Origin: Proliferodiscus dingleyae | Taxonomy: Eukaryota > Ascomycota > Leotiomycetes > Helotiales > Lachnaceae | Direction: 5' to 3' | NCBI GenBank assembly: GCA_003988795.1 | Contig: QYAK01000009.1 | Location: 1,240,001-1,304,000 of the forward strand | DNA: 64,000 bases | Shown here: positions 9,417-22,000 of the stretch, piece after piece | How positions within the stretch are numbered: position 1 is the first letter of the stretch | Layout: the number at the start of each line of letters is the position of its first letter | Notes under the pieces: generated by a model | What the model saw: the letters and a program-made list of their open reading frames with translations, nothing else | What the model was told of the DNA's origin: nothing | The model's database searches: none | Program-made: the position numbers and the translations under genes

Positions 9417-12119
9417 ATGGATCTCCATCGCAGTGTTCGCGGGTTCATTGTGCTTGGTATTTCGCTGCTACTCAACTGTCAGTTACACGCTGTGGAGGCG
9501 GTAACAATCAGGAGTACTCAGCAAAATACGACTGCCGGTCGGCAACGTCTCAGTCTCAACACAGGATGGCGATTCCAGAAATCAGACACAAATACAGATG
9601 GGTTGCGTTACGACAACCGTTCTGGCGAGTCGAGCGGGGAGATACTAAAGGCATACATACTTCCCTCGGCGAATGACTTCATCAGTGATCCAGCGAACCA
9701 TTATCAACGTCCCGCCGGCGACCCAGGCAGCAATTTTAGCTATGTGTTGAAAGATTTTGACGACAGCTCGTGGGAGGCAGTCAATTTGCCCCACGACTGG
9801 GCAATTGAGGGGCCCTTCTACAGCGGCTCCAATCCTATCGTCTCGGGTGGAATGGGTCGTTTGCCGTCCCCAGGAGTAGGCTGGTATCGACGAAAGCTAG
9901 CGGTAGAATCTGGCGACGAGAACAAATCTATCTACCTTGATATTGATGGAGCCATGTCTTACGCGATGGTCTGGCTCAACAGTCATTTAGTTGGCGGTTG
10001 GCCTTATGGCTACAACTCCTTCCGTCTAGACTTGACCCCGTATCTCCAAGTTGGTCGTGATAATCAGCTGGCTATTCGACTCGACAATCCAAACAATTCG
10101 TCCCGCTGGTACCCAGGAGGTGGTCTGTATAGGAACGTGTGGCTCACGAAAGTGGAATCTATACACGTGACCCAGTTTGGCACCTTCGTCACCTCGAGGG
10201 ACGTATCTACTCAGTCAGCTACTCTAGATGTGGCTGTTAAAGTTCAGAACAATGCTCCGGATAGTCGCCAGATTGGTGTCGTCACCGAGGTTTATTCCTT
10301 TGATTCATCCACGGGGAAAGCCACAGAACAACATATTGCTACCTTTCCCCGCTCTACGGTGACCCTACCAGCTGGTCAAAATGGTTCAGTTAATGCTTCG
10401 GTGACAATTGCTAATCCACTATTATGGGGACCATTGGCTTCACAACAGAAGCCCAACCTATATGTAGCTGTGACAAAATTGTATACCAGCAACGGCACGA
10501 CCCCAGTCGATACTTATGAGACCCGATTCGGCATACGCAGTCTAACATATGACGCCAATAAAGGTTTACTGGTCAATGGCGAGCATGTGCGCATTCAGGG
10601 TGTCGATCAACACCACGACTTAGGTGCTCTAGGGGCGGCTTTCAATGTGCGAGCTGCTCAACGTCATCTGGAGCTCCTGCAAGAGATGGGCTGCAATGCA
10701 ATCCGAATGTCACACAATCCTCCCGCGCCAGAATTGCTTGACTTGACAGACCAAATGGGCTTCCTAGTCTTGGACGAGATCTTCGATTGCTGGAGAAATC
10801 AGAAAACCGCCAATGATTTCCATTTGATCTTTGATGACTGGCACGAGGCAGACTTGAGATCATTTATCCGTCGAGACAGGAATCATCCGTCTATCTGGGC
10901 TTGGAGCTTCGGTAATGAAGTTGGTGAGCAGAATACTGGCGCTACAGGAGCAATATTAGCTGGCCAGCTACGTGACATTGTCCATCAGGAGGACTCGACT
11001 CGACTTGCGACGGCGTCTATGAACTCCGCCCAGCCCAACTCTTCTTTTGCTGCAATGATGGATATCGACGCGTTGAATTATCAGGGAGAAGGTATCCGAG
11101 ATCTGCCTGCATACGTACAGTTCAATCGATCAGCTCCACCTTTGTATTCGGCCTTCCACAACGCCTACCCTAACAAACTGCTTTTCAGCAGCGAAACTGC
11201 TGCAACAGTAAGCTCCCGCGGGATCTACTTCTTCCCAGTCACAAGCGAGATCTCTGCGCCCGTCAACGACTCCTCGGGAGGCAACTCTATGTTGCAGCAG
11301 GTTAGTGCCTACGAACTGTACACTGATACTTTTGGCTCTTCCCCAGACGTGTGCTTCGCAGCGCAAGATCAACATCCTTTTGTCGCGGGCGAACACGTCT
11401 GGTCAGGCTGGGACTATCTTGGTGAGCCCTCGCCATACAATGACCGTAGCTCGTATTATGGGATCATTGATCTAGCTGGCTTCTTCAAAGACCGATTCTA
11501 CCTCTACCAGTCCCGCTGGCGCCCGGATTTGCAGATGGCACATATTCTCCCTCACTGGACCTGGCCTGAGCGAGTCGGTCTTGTTACCCCGGTGCATGTC
11601 TTCTCCGCCGCAAACGAGGCGGAGCTTTTCTTGAACGGCAAGTCACAGGGCCTGATACAAAAGGAGCCGTATACGTATCGCTTCCGCTGGAATACCACCA
11701 CCTATCAACCTGGCGAGCTACACGTTGTCACGTATAAGAATGGTACATTCTGGGCGAATGACACAGTCAAAACAGCCGGCACGGCATCACAAATACAACT
11801 ATCTGCAGATCGAGCATCAATTCGAGCTGATGGTGCGGATCTGTCCTTTATTACTGCCAAGGTCCTGGACGCCAACGCAGTCCTCGTCCCTCGCGCAAAC
11901 GACACCATTACCTTTTCTATCTCCGGTCCCGGCGAGATTGTCGCCACTGACAATGGTGACCCAGCAGATCTAACCGCGTTTCCGTCGAAACAGCGGCAAG
12001 CCTTTAGTGGCATGGCCCTTGCGATTGTCCGAGCTACAGCTGGAAGTTCAGGGACGGTCAATTTGACAGCAACAGCGCCAGGCCTAGGTGAAACGCAAAT
12101 AACGATACAAACAACATAA
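9417..12119 (+). CDS. Secreted glycoside hydrolase family 2 (beta-galactosidase type), 900 aa
   Basis: A single uninterrupted exon. Residues 8-25 form a signal peptide ending near LHAVEA, so the enzyme should be secreted. The GH2 layout is clear: a jelly-roll sugar-binding domain (residues about 45-240, with NLPHDWAIEGPF and the PGGGLYRNVWL strand), an immunoglobulin-like domain (about 245-375), the TIM barrel (about 375-660) and C-terminal beta-sandwich domains (DUF4982-like, then an Ig-like domain) to residue 900. The acid/base Glu is E501 in SFGNEVGEQ and the nucleophile is E593 in LFSSETAATV; SHNPPAPELLDL and VLDEIFDCW are also standard family motifs. GH2 members of this architecture cleave beta-galactosides. 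Beta-glucuronidase or beta-mannosidase specificity is less likely but cannot be excluded. Its length equals that of other fungal secreted members. It probably serves breakdown of plant hemicellulose or glycoprotein glycans. Confidence 0.92.
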   Translation: MDLHRSVRGFIVLGISLLLNCQLHAVEAVTIRSTQQNTTAGRQRLSLNTGWRFQKSDTNTDGLRYDNRSGESSGEILKAYILPSANDFISDPANHYQRPAGDPGSNFSYVLKDFDDSSWEAVNLPHDWAIEGPFYSGSNPIVSGGMGRLPSPGVGWYRRKLAVESGDENKSIYLDIDGAMSYAMVWLNSHLVGGWPYGYNSFRLDLTPYLQVGRDNQLAIRLDNPNNSSRWYPGGGLYRNVWLTKVESIHVTQFGTFVTSRDVSTQSATLDVAVKVQNNAPDSRQIGVVTEVYSFDSSTGKATEQHIATFPRSTVTLPAGQNGSVNASVTIANPLLWGPLASQQKPNLYVAVTKLYTSNGTTPVDTYETRFGIRSLTYDANKGLLVNGEHVRIQGVDQHHDLGALGAAFNVRAAQRHLELLQEMGCNAIRMSHNPPAPELLDLTDQMGFLVLDEIFDCWRNQKTANDFHLIFDDWHEADLRSFIRRDRNHPSIWAWSFGNEVGEQNTGATGAILAGQLRDIVHQEDSTRLATASMNSAQPNSSFAAMMDIDALNYQGEGIRDLPAYVQFNRSAPPLYSAFHNAYPNKLLFSSETAATVSSRGIYFFPVTSEISAPVNDSSGGNSMLQQVSAYELYTDTFGSSPDVCFAAQDQHPFVAGEHVWSGWDYLGEPSPYNDRSSYYGIIDLAGFFKDRFYLYQSRWRPDLQMAHILPHWTWPERVGLVTPVHVFSAANEAELFLNGKSQGLIQKEPYTYRFRWNTTTYQPGELHVVTYKNGTFWANDTVKTAGTASQIQLSADRASIRADGADLSFITAKVLDANAVLVPRANDTITFSISGPGEIVATDNGDPADLTAFPSKQRQAFSGMALAIVRATAGSSGTVNLTATAPGLGETQITIQTT

Positions 12120-12374
12120 TTTGATGGAAATTATCATGTAAATACAGGGTGGCTTAGCTCCTAAGATATCTGTTTAGAGGAAGGATATTCGTATTACACT
12201 GTAAGAGTGAGAGACAGGAAATTGACGGAACATGTGAAATTACGAAGATATGGGATAACCCATTTTGTAATGGTAAAAGCGGGAACAGAGGTTGGCTTGT
12301 CCATTCTCTCTGACACACTCTCATGAGAACACAAAATTAGTATAATTTCAGTTGATAGCCATTCCCTTGTTTCG

Positions 12375-15300
12375 TCAAGTGTCACTGCCTCGTTTCTTCC
12401 TCTTTGGAGTATCCTCCCAACTATCATTCCGGTTCCCCTCATCGAGCTGCTGCTTCTGGTGCGATCCGTCTGGTATAGTAGATCCAATGTAATCAATAAA
12501 CTTGCCCGTCGTCGCCGCCACGATCTTCAGCGTGCGCGTCGTCAACCTAGGCTTATCGATCTGACTATTCTCATCAGCTTCTCCGTCCTCGATGGACTGC
12601 TGGTGCCATTTCCTCGCATCATAAGAGGCGAGTGATATCGCCGTTTGGAAGAAGTTCCGGATCTGCCGCCCGTTCCAACGCCGCCCGGCCTCCCACTCCT
12701 CTTTCGCGAACTCCATAATCGTAGCTTCATCCTCGCGGTCAATGTTGATTCTTCCACTTGCGCGCACACGGTTGATGTGCACACGCCAGACCTTCCTAGT
12801 CTGCTCTTGACTTAGCGGCGGGTAGTAGAGGAAGAGCTGAATTCGTGAGACCACTGCTTCGTCGAACGATCCGACGCGGTTAGTAGTAAGTATCAATATG
12901 CCATGGTAGTACTCTAGAGTACGGAGGAAGACGGAGACGAGAGCATTGCGCTTTGCGTCGTTGTCTCGCGTCTCTCGCTTCGCCAGAAAAACATCGGCCT
13001 CGTCGAGGAGGACGACACAGTTCCACTGCTGAGCCCTGCGGAAATGTCCCTCTGGACCGGTAAGATTTTTCTCGACCTCTGCTGGATCGAGGCCTATGTT
13101 TGCACACGTGATGGGGTAGAGTGGTCGGCCAGTGTATGCTGCCACGCACTCCGCAGTTGATGTCTTTCCCACCCCCGGAACACCGTGGAGAAGGATAATT
13201 AGACCTATCTTATAGTTAGGCAAGTATGAGAATCACAATCAAGTTCTTCCATAACATACCATCTCCTTTTCCCTCAATAAGGTCGACCTGCACTTTTTCT
13301 TCCTCTTCGACTTGACCTGGTTTGGCAGTGCTTCGATGAGTCCGCACTAAAGCCTCCACCAGATCCTTATGGCCTTCGGGTAGAACTAAGTCTTGGAAGC
13401 CACTTCTTCTTTTGAGGCTATCCGGGGTCTTGTCATCATCGTCCCCATCCAAGTTGCGCACCAGATCAACATATATGGCAAAGTAATCCCGCTCTTGGAG
13501 CACGAATCCAAGGATATCCGGCGGGAATAACAGATAATGATCGTCAGTCAATCCGTCGTCGTCTTCTGAGTCTCGCACGCTTAAGAGGCGTTCGTCATTC
13601 CTGTATTTCAGTCCTCGATCGCGATCAACTAAGTTGTCGTTGAAAAGATTCACACATGAGAAGCAGGGTTCACCCGGTGTGCATCCATCAATGACTTCAT
13701 CCGGATTGATTGAGATTGCTCCAAGTTTCCCTATCGCAGGAGCATCTCCGTCATTGAAAATATCAATAATAATCTCGCTGTTTAACTGCAACAAATGATG
13801 AGTTATGCGGTCCAATTCACATCAGTAATTATACTTACATATTCCGGGTTTAAGACGTTTGAAGGACCACGGTATCTTTTATGAGAGAAGGGGGTGAGCT
13901 GACGGCAACGCTTACCTCTATTGATGAGGTGTTCGATGGTGGTCTCGTAATCTTCAAGAAATCTGATCGGAAAAGCCGAGGCACTACTTGCTGAGTTCTC
14001 AGAGTACGACATCGATAGAGATGTGATGGGGCGCTTGCCCTCGTATCGTGGTATCGAGATAGTTTCTCGCAATGGTCCTAGCCACCTCTTGTCGTAGTCA
14101 ACATAGTAGCAGTCAATTTTGAATGGAGTCGTTTCCGGATATTTTTCAAACCCCTGTAGTATTCCACTAGAATCTTTCGTGAGATGATGGCGTCCGCCAG
14201 AGGTGAAGTAGACCTTATAAGCTCGACGTGCCCTTTTCAGTCCATCTCTTACAATGAGATCCCCGGGATTGAATAGGTGCCAGAGATCTTGAAAGGCGAT
14301 GTCGCGAATTGTGCAATCTGCTAAGCCGCGACGTAAGTCAAAGACATGCTTGAGATCATTGTCGATAAAGTTAACGAGCAATCGAAAGTGTTCGATACCC
14401 GTCTTCAAGCACTCGAGCGTTTTTGGGTGGCTGTCAAATGGTCCCCAGCCACAGGCTTCACATGGTGGAGACAACGGTCCAGGGCGTGGAGGGACAGACC
14501 GGTTTCTCTCTCCTATCTCGCCCGGCTTTGCCGCTTTTGTGAGAGCTTTGTCTGGGCCATCTGAAACTGGCTGTTCGGCTTCTTTCGTCGTATCCTCGGC
14601 CTCTTCTTTCTCCAGAGCTTCCAGCCGACTCTCTAAGTCCTGGAGCTTTTGCTTGATTTGATCGCACTGGGCAACAAACAGTTTCCAAGGCGGATACATC
14701 ACATTGCGGAGGAAAGTGTAGCCCGTGATCTTGAACAAGTGATAAGATATGTATGTTGAGTTAATTGCTAAACGAACCGGTCTCATGTCAGGCCCCGTGA
14801 GATCCAGGGAATTCGAAACATCCGAGAGGTCGCTGTCTTTCGGGATAGGTCCCGCCTCAGCTGCCTCATTCCGTAGCACTGCCACATCAAGGACATTCTT
14901 GCCTCTTTTGGTGTCTTTCCATGGTTCCATCCATTTTTTAAACGGAATGTAATGGATCTTTACAAGAAGATCACGCGACGGAAGAGGCTCAAGAGGGCCG
15001 GGGGGTCCGGGGGGTCCAGGGAGACGGCGCGACCTAGAGCCGGGAGGAGGAGGGGGGCGAGGACGACCTTGTATTTGTATAGGCGATAATAAGTACTCAG
15101 AATCGGAGTTTGATTCCACGGATGGACTAGGAAGTCGGACACGACGACGGCCTGCTTTGGTGTCAAGCTGCTCCAAAGGAGGACGTGGGGCTGGCTGCTC
15201 AGCGAGCAAGTCCTGAGGCGCGGTGCTTAATTGTTGATCCGGAGCTTGGCCACTAGATTTGGGCGGAGGCTGATAGATACTGTCTTTTTTACCTAATTCC

Positions 15301-15719
15301 TGCGTATGTCTCTTCAGGAAATCCAACTCATAATCAATGACTTCTCTAGGGATGACGACGTATTCTGGATCCTACTCTATTGTTCAGAAGGGGAAGTGTC
15401 TTTGGGGGTAATAAGTCTCGATTCTTACCTCATCAAGAGAATAGTCAATAGAATAACTCTGGAGTGCTTCGACAGAGACTAGCTGCTTCGATATCCTAGT
15501 CTGCGGTGCTTGTGTGTTCTGATGCACCTCCTCTACTTTGGTGGTAGGATTGGGAGGCTCATCGCTTTTGCTGCTGGCTGCCTGGTCTTTGGGAGCTGTG
15601 AGAGACTCGGCATCTTGCATGATATCCTGACTGGTCAGAGTTTCCTGTGGCTGCTCCGCAGATGGAGTGCTTGCGTTATGCTGGGCGATTTCGGATGTAG
15701 CTATGGTGTTGGTCTGCAT
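12375..15719 (-). CDS. AAA+ ATPase with disordered N-terminus and DUF7025-like middle, 1059 aa, four exons
   Basis: Minus-strand exons are 15719-15429, 15371-13839, 13785-13260 and 13204-12375; all phases close. The first 250 residues are low complexity, rich in Gln, Ser and Pro with a Pro/Gly run. A coiled-coil segment follows (LQDLESRLEALEKEEAED), then a middle region with FNPGDLIVRDG that is typical of a large fungal family annotated as DUF7025. The C-terminal AAA+ module has Walker A HGVPGVGKTS, Walker B VVLLDEADVFL, sensor 1 LILTTNRVGSFDEA and a C-terminal lid. Such proteins are plentiful and variable in filamentous fungi, and their role is not established; unfolding or remodelling of protein complexes is the general AAA+ activity. 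The basic end (KRKKRGSD) could be a nuclear signal. It is divergent from the STAND-like gene across 680 bp, which may be a shared promoter. Confidence 0.88.
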
Positions 15720-16399
15720 GTTTATTGCTATTGCCCCCGTGGAAAGAAGCTTGCTCGCATGAGCGTTGACCCCGATAGAGCATGAAGGTTCGAAGAGGCA
15801 AATCCCAAGTTGTGCCTACTGTCAAAGGCTGAGGCCCCCAATATTTGCCCTCAATTGAGCGAATGGCCGGGTTGGGAATCCCCGATATGTGCCAGCGCTG
15901 CACTAGATGTCACTGTGGATCAAAGAATTAAGATTAGAATTCAGAGCTCAAGAGTGCAGCTCTTGTACAATGTGGTACAGACTGGATGAGATTGCGCGAA
16001 GACTGAGGGTCCTCACGGTAAGGTGGAAGTTGAGCCAGATCCGAGGATCTGAACGAGCAAGCTGTCGACTTTAAAGCACACCATTCCTCAGCCACATAGC
16101 CAATTATAGGATCAAACGGTCTGCAAGATAAAACACTTGACCTTGGGCCTCCCAGCTCTTTCAGCCCCCACGATCAGTGTCCAGAGTGGGGCCACTGGCG
16201 CTATGCCAATCCTGCAGATGACTGCATGAAGCTATCATCTCTACTAGGATTAGCTTGGATTTCGAATCCTACCTGGTGAGGCTCAGTTGATATGCCACAG
16301 GCTGCAGCTGAGGAGCATGCTTTGTATCACAGATGTTCGATAAGCTGGTTAGGGATTGCTCTCTCAGGTATTCTATCGTCGAAAGGGAAGTACAGAAAG
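15720..16399. other. Divergent intergenic region between AAA+ and STAND-like genes
   Basis: 680 bp between the two ATGs. An upstream in-frame ATG at 16292 could extend the STAND-like protein by 36 residues. I see no repeat or RNA gene. Confidence 0.5.
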
Positions 16400-18676
16400 A
16401 TGACGGACGCGGTTGAGGAGGGAATTACGCTGCAAACTACGCGGAAGCGGAGTGTGGTTTCATATCTCCGAACGCTCGATGGAAGCGCGCATCCAGCCCT
16501 CGACTCTCTGAATGCTGGCGTCGTGTATGACAATGAAAACTCTGTCTATGTTCTTGAAGCTCCATTGCAAGTGACAGCTTTCTGTTAATCAGTAATTACA
16601 CTTGCTCACAAGTACAGATTATCTCTGAATGATGAGGCTGAGAAGGAAGCCGTGCTCTTCAGTGAAGCGCTCAAGTCATACGAGTCGGAAGTTCATCAGA
16701 AATACAAGACAGGAGTTGATATCGATCAACCTTGCTCCGTCAAAGATGTGATGCAACAGATCGACTCGGCCTTGAGCGGATATAAGCGAGAGAGCCAAAA
16801 GACTGTCTGGGAAGTCATCCGCAAAGGTTTTTGGAGACTTGGTGAGAATGCGGATGGGCTAGAGAAATGGCTCAAACTGCTTCCCTCGTCGAACGACTAC
16901 TGTTCAGTTATTTATGGAGGTCTTAGTCTCTTACTGAAGGTATTTCAATCTCTAGATAGCAGAAAGTCAAGAGCTAAAATTTTGTCAGGCAGCCGCAAGA
17001 CTGGGTGACGTGAGAGATGAAGCTTTTACAGCACTGTCAGAGATTCCTGCTTATCTCGAGAATACCAGGGACGTGGTGGGGATTTTCTCCAGCTCGGAAT
17101 CTCTCCGAAAATGCGGGGTCAAGCTCTACACGGTGACTTTGGTAGCGCTACGACACATATTAGAGTGGTTTAAGAAGAGAGCCATTGGTATGAGTCTCTT
17201 TCTTTAGGATGCATGTGGCTGATAATACCATGCAGGCAAAGCATTTGGGGCCTTTCTCAAGCAGAATTCCTATCAAAAAGAGCTGTCGAAGAAAATCCAA
17301 GATATTGAGACTGTCTCATGCCGGTTCAAGGACATATCGATTACTTGCATGCAGCGAGAAGTGGTCAAGACCAACCAAACGATAAACTCCTTTGCCGCTG
17401 TATCTGTCAATAACCATGTCATTATCAAGGAGACCATCGATCGGACCAACGCACAGTTGGCCCTGAAAGTTGAGAAGACCAACGAAGCGCTTGAAGATCT
17501 CCTACTCAGCGATGCAAGGCTGCACGAAACCACTCAACAAACCTTGAATGACGAGCTGAAAGCTCTCAAGCAGCAATTCGGAAGTCAGCTTGAGCTCAGC
17601 ACAAAGACAGCGCAATCATTGAATGCAGTTAAGAGTCTTTTGGAGGACATATATGCTGTGCTACCACTGTATCAGAGTGAGTCAGCCTCGCCAATTGCCG
17701 TTCTTTACGATGCGGTGGTGATTAACTCTGGCAGCACCAAGCAGTCATCATGAACCAGCAGAGCATCCCCCACCTTACACTGGTAAAGGCTTTCCAATTC
17801 CCTCCTTCACAGACGAAATAACGATATTCCTTAGACATGGTAAAATCATCCACCATTATTGAAGTTCTGAAATACGAAAATGATATCTCAGAAAAAGATC
17901 TTGCCAACTGTCTTCGGAGTGTTGGCGTAATGAGCCGGTCAGAACAGGATCGAGCAGTGGTACGTATCCTCGGAATCAGTCTTCCGATACACATTTCTAA
18001 TCGCAAGATTGTCTAGTGGGTCATGAAATCCGCAAAGTTGAGAGAATGGTTGACTATGACCAGTTCGTCCGCCCTATTGATCGATGGCAACTGCGCCTCA
18101 ACCACCGCGCGCTCTCCAATAACCTTTTTCTGTGCACGACTCATCGAGTCGTTAAAACCTAGTCAAACTTTCATAGTTGCTCACTTCTTTTGCGGGGAGC
18201 ACATTTCGGCCGCAACGGATGGGAATGCGAGTCCGATGAGCATGATGAACAGTCTACTTGCGCAGCTCCTCGTTCAACATCCTGACTTTGAAATCTCAAG
18301 CCACGATCTTGCTGAGCTCTCCAAGAATACCCTCCAAGATTTGATACATCTATTCACGAATCTGGTAGCGCAACTTCCTCCAACGACGATGCTTTTTTGT
18401 ATCGTCGATGGCATTTCTCTGTATGAGGATACGGCACGACTCGAAGACACCAAGGAGGTCATGAAGGCACTCGCTGAGTTATTCGATGCTAAGGAAGGGC
18501 CGATATTCAAACTCATGTTGACGAGTGCAACGAGGATTAGGCACCCACCAGACTATTTTAGTGATGACACCATCAAAGTGCCTCGCCAGGTTTCTGGTCA
18601 GACTCAGTTCAGCTCAACCAAGGCCATGCTTCAGATAAGCGACAACATTTCGGAACTTGTAGAGAGAAGGGCGTAA
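16400..18676 (+). CDS. STAND/NLR-like protein with DUF7708-type N-terminus and degenerate P-loop, 656 aa, seven exons
   Basis: Exons are 16400-16570, 16613-16939, 16989-17187, 17236-17676, 17735-17782, 17835-17959 and 18017-18676; phases close throughout. Intron 1 could instead be a GC-AG intron (16567-16617, donor GCAAGT). The N-terminal half is helical and resembles the fungal DUF7708 domain found ahead of NACHT-like modules (EKEAVLFSEAL, then the VWEVIRKGFWRL and YGGLSLLLKAAARLGD segments). A long predicted coiled-coil or helical section follows around the third quarter. The C-terminal part begins LREWLTMTSSSALLIDGN, where an NLR would have its P-loop, but Gly-Lys-Ser/Thr is absent. A Walker-B-like strand LFCIVDGISLYE follows. 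There are no WD40, ankyrin or TPR repeats after it. Family members are thought to act in non-self recognition or signalling; that is inference here. An extended start at 16292 is possible. Confidence 0.75.
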
Positions 18677-19017
18677 AATTTTTTCGAGAATTGTTCAGTA
18701 GTGATATTTTCAATGTATAGAAATATTTCCAAATCTACCGCTGTCGAAGTGTTAGTAGTGATAGCCAACTTCCCTCGTATTACTACAGTATTATTGATAT
18801 AACTTCTAGCTGCTATAACCACGACCAGAAGGGCACGTTCGAAGCTTCACGACAGGCAGATATCTACAGCATAAACGCCAACACAGATACATGCTAACAA
18901 CCTGGTTGTACAGACCTAAATACCAGCTAAATTAAAAACCAGCAGCGCCAAGCTAGCAAGACATTTACATTTTGGGAGCCAGTCACGCCCGAAGCAAAAT
19001 TCCAGCAAAAATTCTCT
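18677..19017. other. Intergenic between convergent STAND-like gene and MSH6
   Basis: 341 bp, AT-rich, no gene seen; it should hold the 3' ends of both transcripts. Confidence 0.5.
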
Positions 19018-22000
19018 CTACAAGCTCTTGATAGCCTTCATCAACACCTCCAAAGCCCTCTCCTCTACCCCGACTGCTTCCTTCAAAACCCAAGCAACAT
19101 CACTCTGCATGCCAAGTGGGATATAGCACCCTTTCCTCGCCTTCTCCAAACTCTCCTTCAGCCGACTAGTATGCTCCCACTCCCTTGCCGCAACCTCGGC
19201 GCGATCAATAACTTTTCCAGGAATACCGCACATGGCAGCACAATGCATGCCAAAGCTGCCTTCAGCAACCCCCTCTTCAAGCTTATATAAGAACGTAACT
19301 TGCCGATTGCCCTCATCGACATGAATCTGCATTCTCCTCGGCGAGATTTCCGGATGGGACTCAAACTCTGTGGCTAGACTATGATAGTGCGTGGCGAAAA
19401 AGCCTACGCAGCCAATGTGGCTCGCTACGTGATGGAGCACGGCCTGGGCGACTGCGACGCCGTCGTATGAACTCGTGCCACGGCCAAGCTCGTCGAGGAT
19501 GACGAGGGAGCGGGGTGTAGCTTCGGAGAGAATCTTCTTGGTCTCGGAGAGCTCGACAAAGAAGGTAGATTGTGCGGCAAAGATGTTGTCGTTGGCACCT
19601 AGACGAGACATAATGCGGTCGCAGGGAGTGAGCGTTGCGGATGTGCAAGGGACGTGACAGCCAATCTGGGCCATGATTACTGCTATACAGGTCTAGAGAG
19701 TGTCAGTGGGGTAATTCAGGGGTAATTCAGGGGTGGGAACAGGATGGCTCACCATTCGCAAGATTGTCGATTTACCAGCTGCGTTTGCACCCGTCAGGAG
19801 ATTAATGTTCGCCGCATCTCCCCCAAGCTTGATGTCGTTGGGAATAAAGTCTGTGACATTGGGTAGCATGCAAGGGTGGCGAAGCTCTTCAAATTCGACA
19901 ACACTGCGATCAGCATCAACAAAGGTCGGTCTGCAGCTTGGCTCTCCCAGAGATGCCGATGCAGCAGCAAGACCTATCAGACAGTCGAGATGAGCAATGA
20001 CCTTGATAGCAGCAAGCCAAGTGATATAGTCCTCATCAAAACGAGCATACAACCTTCCAGCAACCTCCTTTGCAAGTTGAGTATGAGTCTCTTTAGCTTC
20101 TTGAAGTTGTCGGATGAGAGATTTGAGCTCTGTATTGTAATATCGTTTGACTCCTGCCGCAGAAGACATCATTTGCCAATCTTTCGGGACCTTGACGGAA
20201 GAAGGAATCTCGAGTTGATAAATTTCTTTGCCCACATCCTTGTATTTGATCTTCGAAGAGTTCCCACCAAGTTCCTTTCGCTTCTGTTGAATGAATTTCT
20301 CCAAGGCAGCCTCGAGCTCTTCGATGTGATCCTGGCTGTTATCGAAGTCTTCTTCGACACCGCGTTCAGGTATGAGCAGCTTGAAGTCTCTCGCCTTTTG
20401 TCGATCAAATGCTGTCTTCCACCACTCCAGTGGTTTGGAGAGGTCGGGCATGGCAGCTATGAGCCGGTCAACAATGCCGTCACCCCCTCCAAAAGCGCTC
20501 AATAGGCCCATAGTATACTCGATTTGCTCGAAGCCATCGAGAACCCTAACAAAATCTTCTGCTTTACAGACTCCAGCATGAATACGGGAAATCAACCTCT
20601 CAAGATCTGGCATCTTAGTCATCGAGGCAATGAATTGGTCACTCAAACTCTGATCCGCATTTAACATATCCACAGCATCCAGTCGTTCGTTGATCTTCTG
20701 CGAATCAGCCAATGGGTGGCACACCCACTGTCTGAACATCCGCTTGCCGAAAGGCGTCACACATCGATTGAGTAAAGAAAACAGGGTACCCTCTGAACTA
20801 CCATCAAAAGTATTTGCGAACACTTCGAGATTGATGAGGGTCTGGCCGTCGAGGACAAGCGTCGTTCCCTTTTGGATCGGATCGTACCAAGTAAAATTGC
20901 CCTGGGACAAAAGATCCCTCTCTAGCTTCAACGTTCTGAGGTACTCAGTCAGCGCACCAAATGCAGACATTAAGTTATCTTTGTCCTTGGCTTCTGCGAG
21001 CACCTTTGGCCAGACTTCGATGCCTTCAGATTCGTCCTTGGAAAAATACTCATTGCAGCCCAGCTCACGTCTCGTTACGTCAGCCGGCCAGAACTCCTTT
21101 CCAGGTTTAAGGTAATTCCAGATCGTGGTCGGACTGGTGTTGTTCTTGAGAATCCGGAGAGCTTTGGTGGAAATGCCTGATTTTTCAAGCAGTATTTCCT
21201 GTGGCCGGGTCTGGGCGACGAAAGTCTCAAACTTGGTCAAGTCCACATCGTCAACAAATTCAGACATGAAGAACTGTCCTGTTGCGGTATCCACAAAAGC
21301 AATGCCGAACGCTGGGAGCTCATTAGCAGTCGACTCTTTGATAGCTACACAGTATGTAGCCATGTCATCCTGCAGCATGCTCCCTTCAACCAATGTGCCA
21401 CCAGTCAGTACACATGCCAACTCTCGACTGATGACCTTGTCCACCTTCGCGGCTTTGCCCCCCTTCTTGCCTTCCTTCTCGCGCATTTCCTTGCCGAGAG
21501 CGGTCTCAACCTGGTCAACTCGAGCGATCTTATATCCTTTTGCAACGAACTGATTGGCCCAGTGATCCAGAGACATTTCAGGCACGCCCACCATACGCAT
21601 ATTGACACGATCGGTAAGCTTCAGATCGAAGAGCTGATGGCCAATGGTAGCATCATTTTCGTAGAGTTCATAGAACTTGCCTTTTTTGAAGAATACAATG
21701 GTGTTGAAGAATTTCTGCTTGATTGTCCAGTATTGTCTTTCGAATGGCGAAAAGGCGTTCCACGCGTTGGGCGGAATATATACCGTTCGTGGGTCATAGT
21801 CTGGATGTCCAACTGGGTTACGATCGATATCTTCAAGCTTTGCTAACCACGTGTACCGTTTCTCAGGCTCACTCTTATATGCTTTTTGCTTTCCTTTGCT
21901 CGAGGCAGGGGTCCTCTGAATGTTTGTAGACCTTGGTTGGAGCGGCTCCACATTGTCCGGATCATACCTCCATTGTTGTGCAGTCGAGCTCTCCGGAATG

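Noticed and set aside
19876..21553. Long plus-strand frames of 140-210 codons opposite MSH6
   Set aside because: They are antisense to well-conserved MSH6 coding sequence and have no motif of their own.
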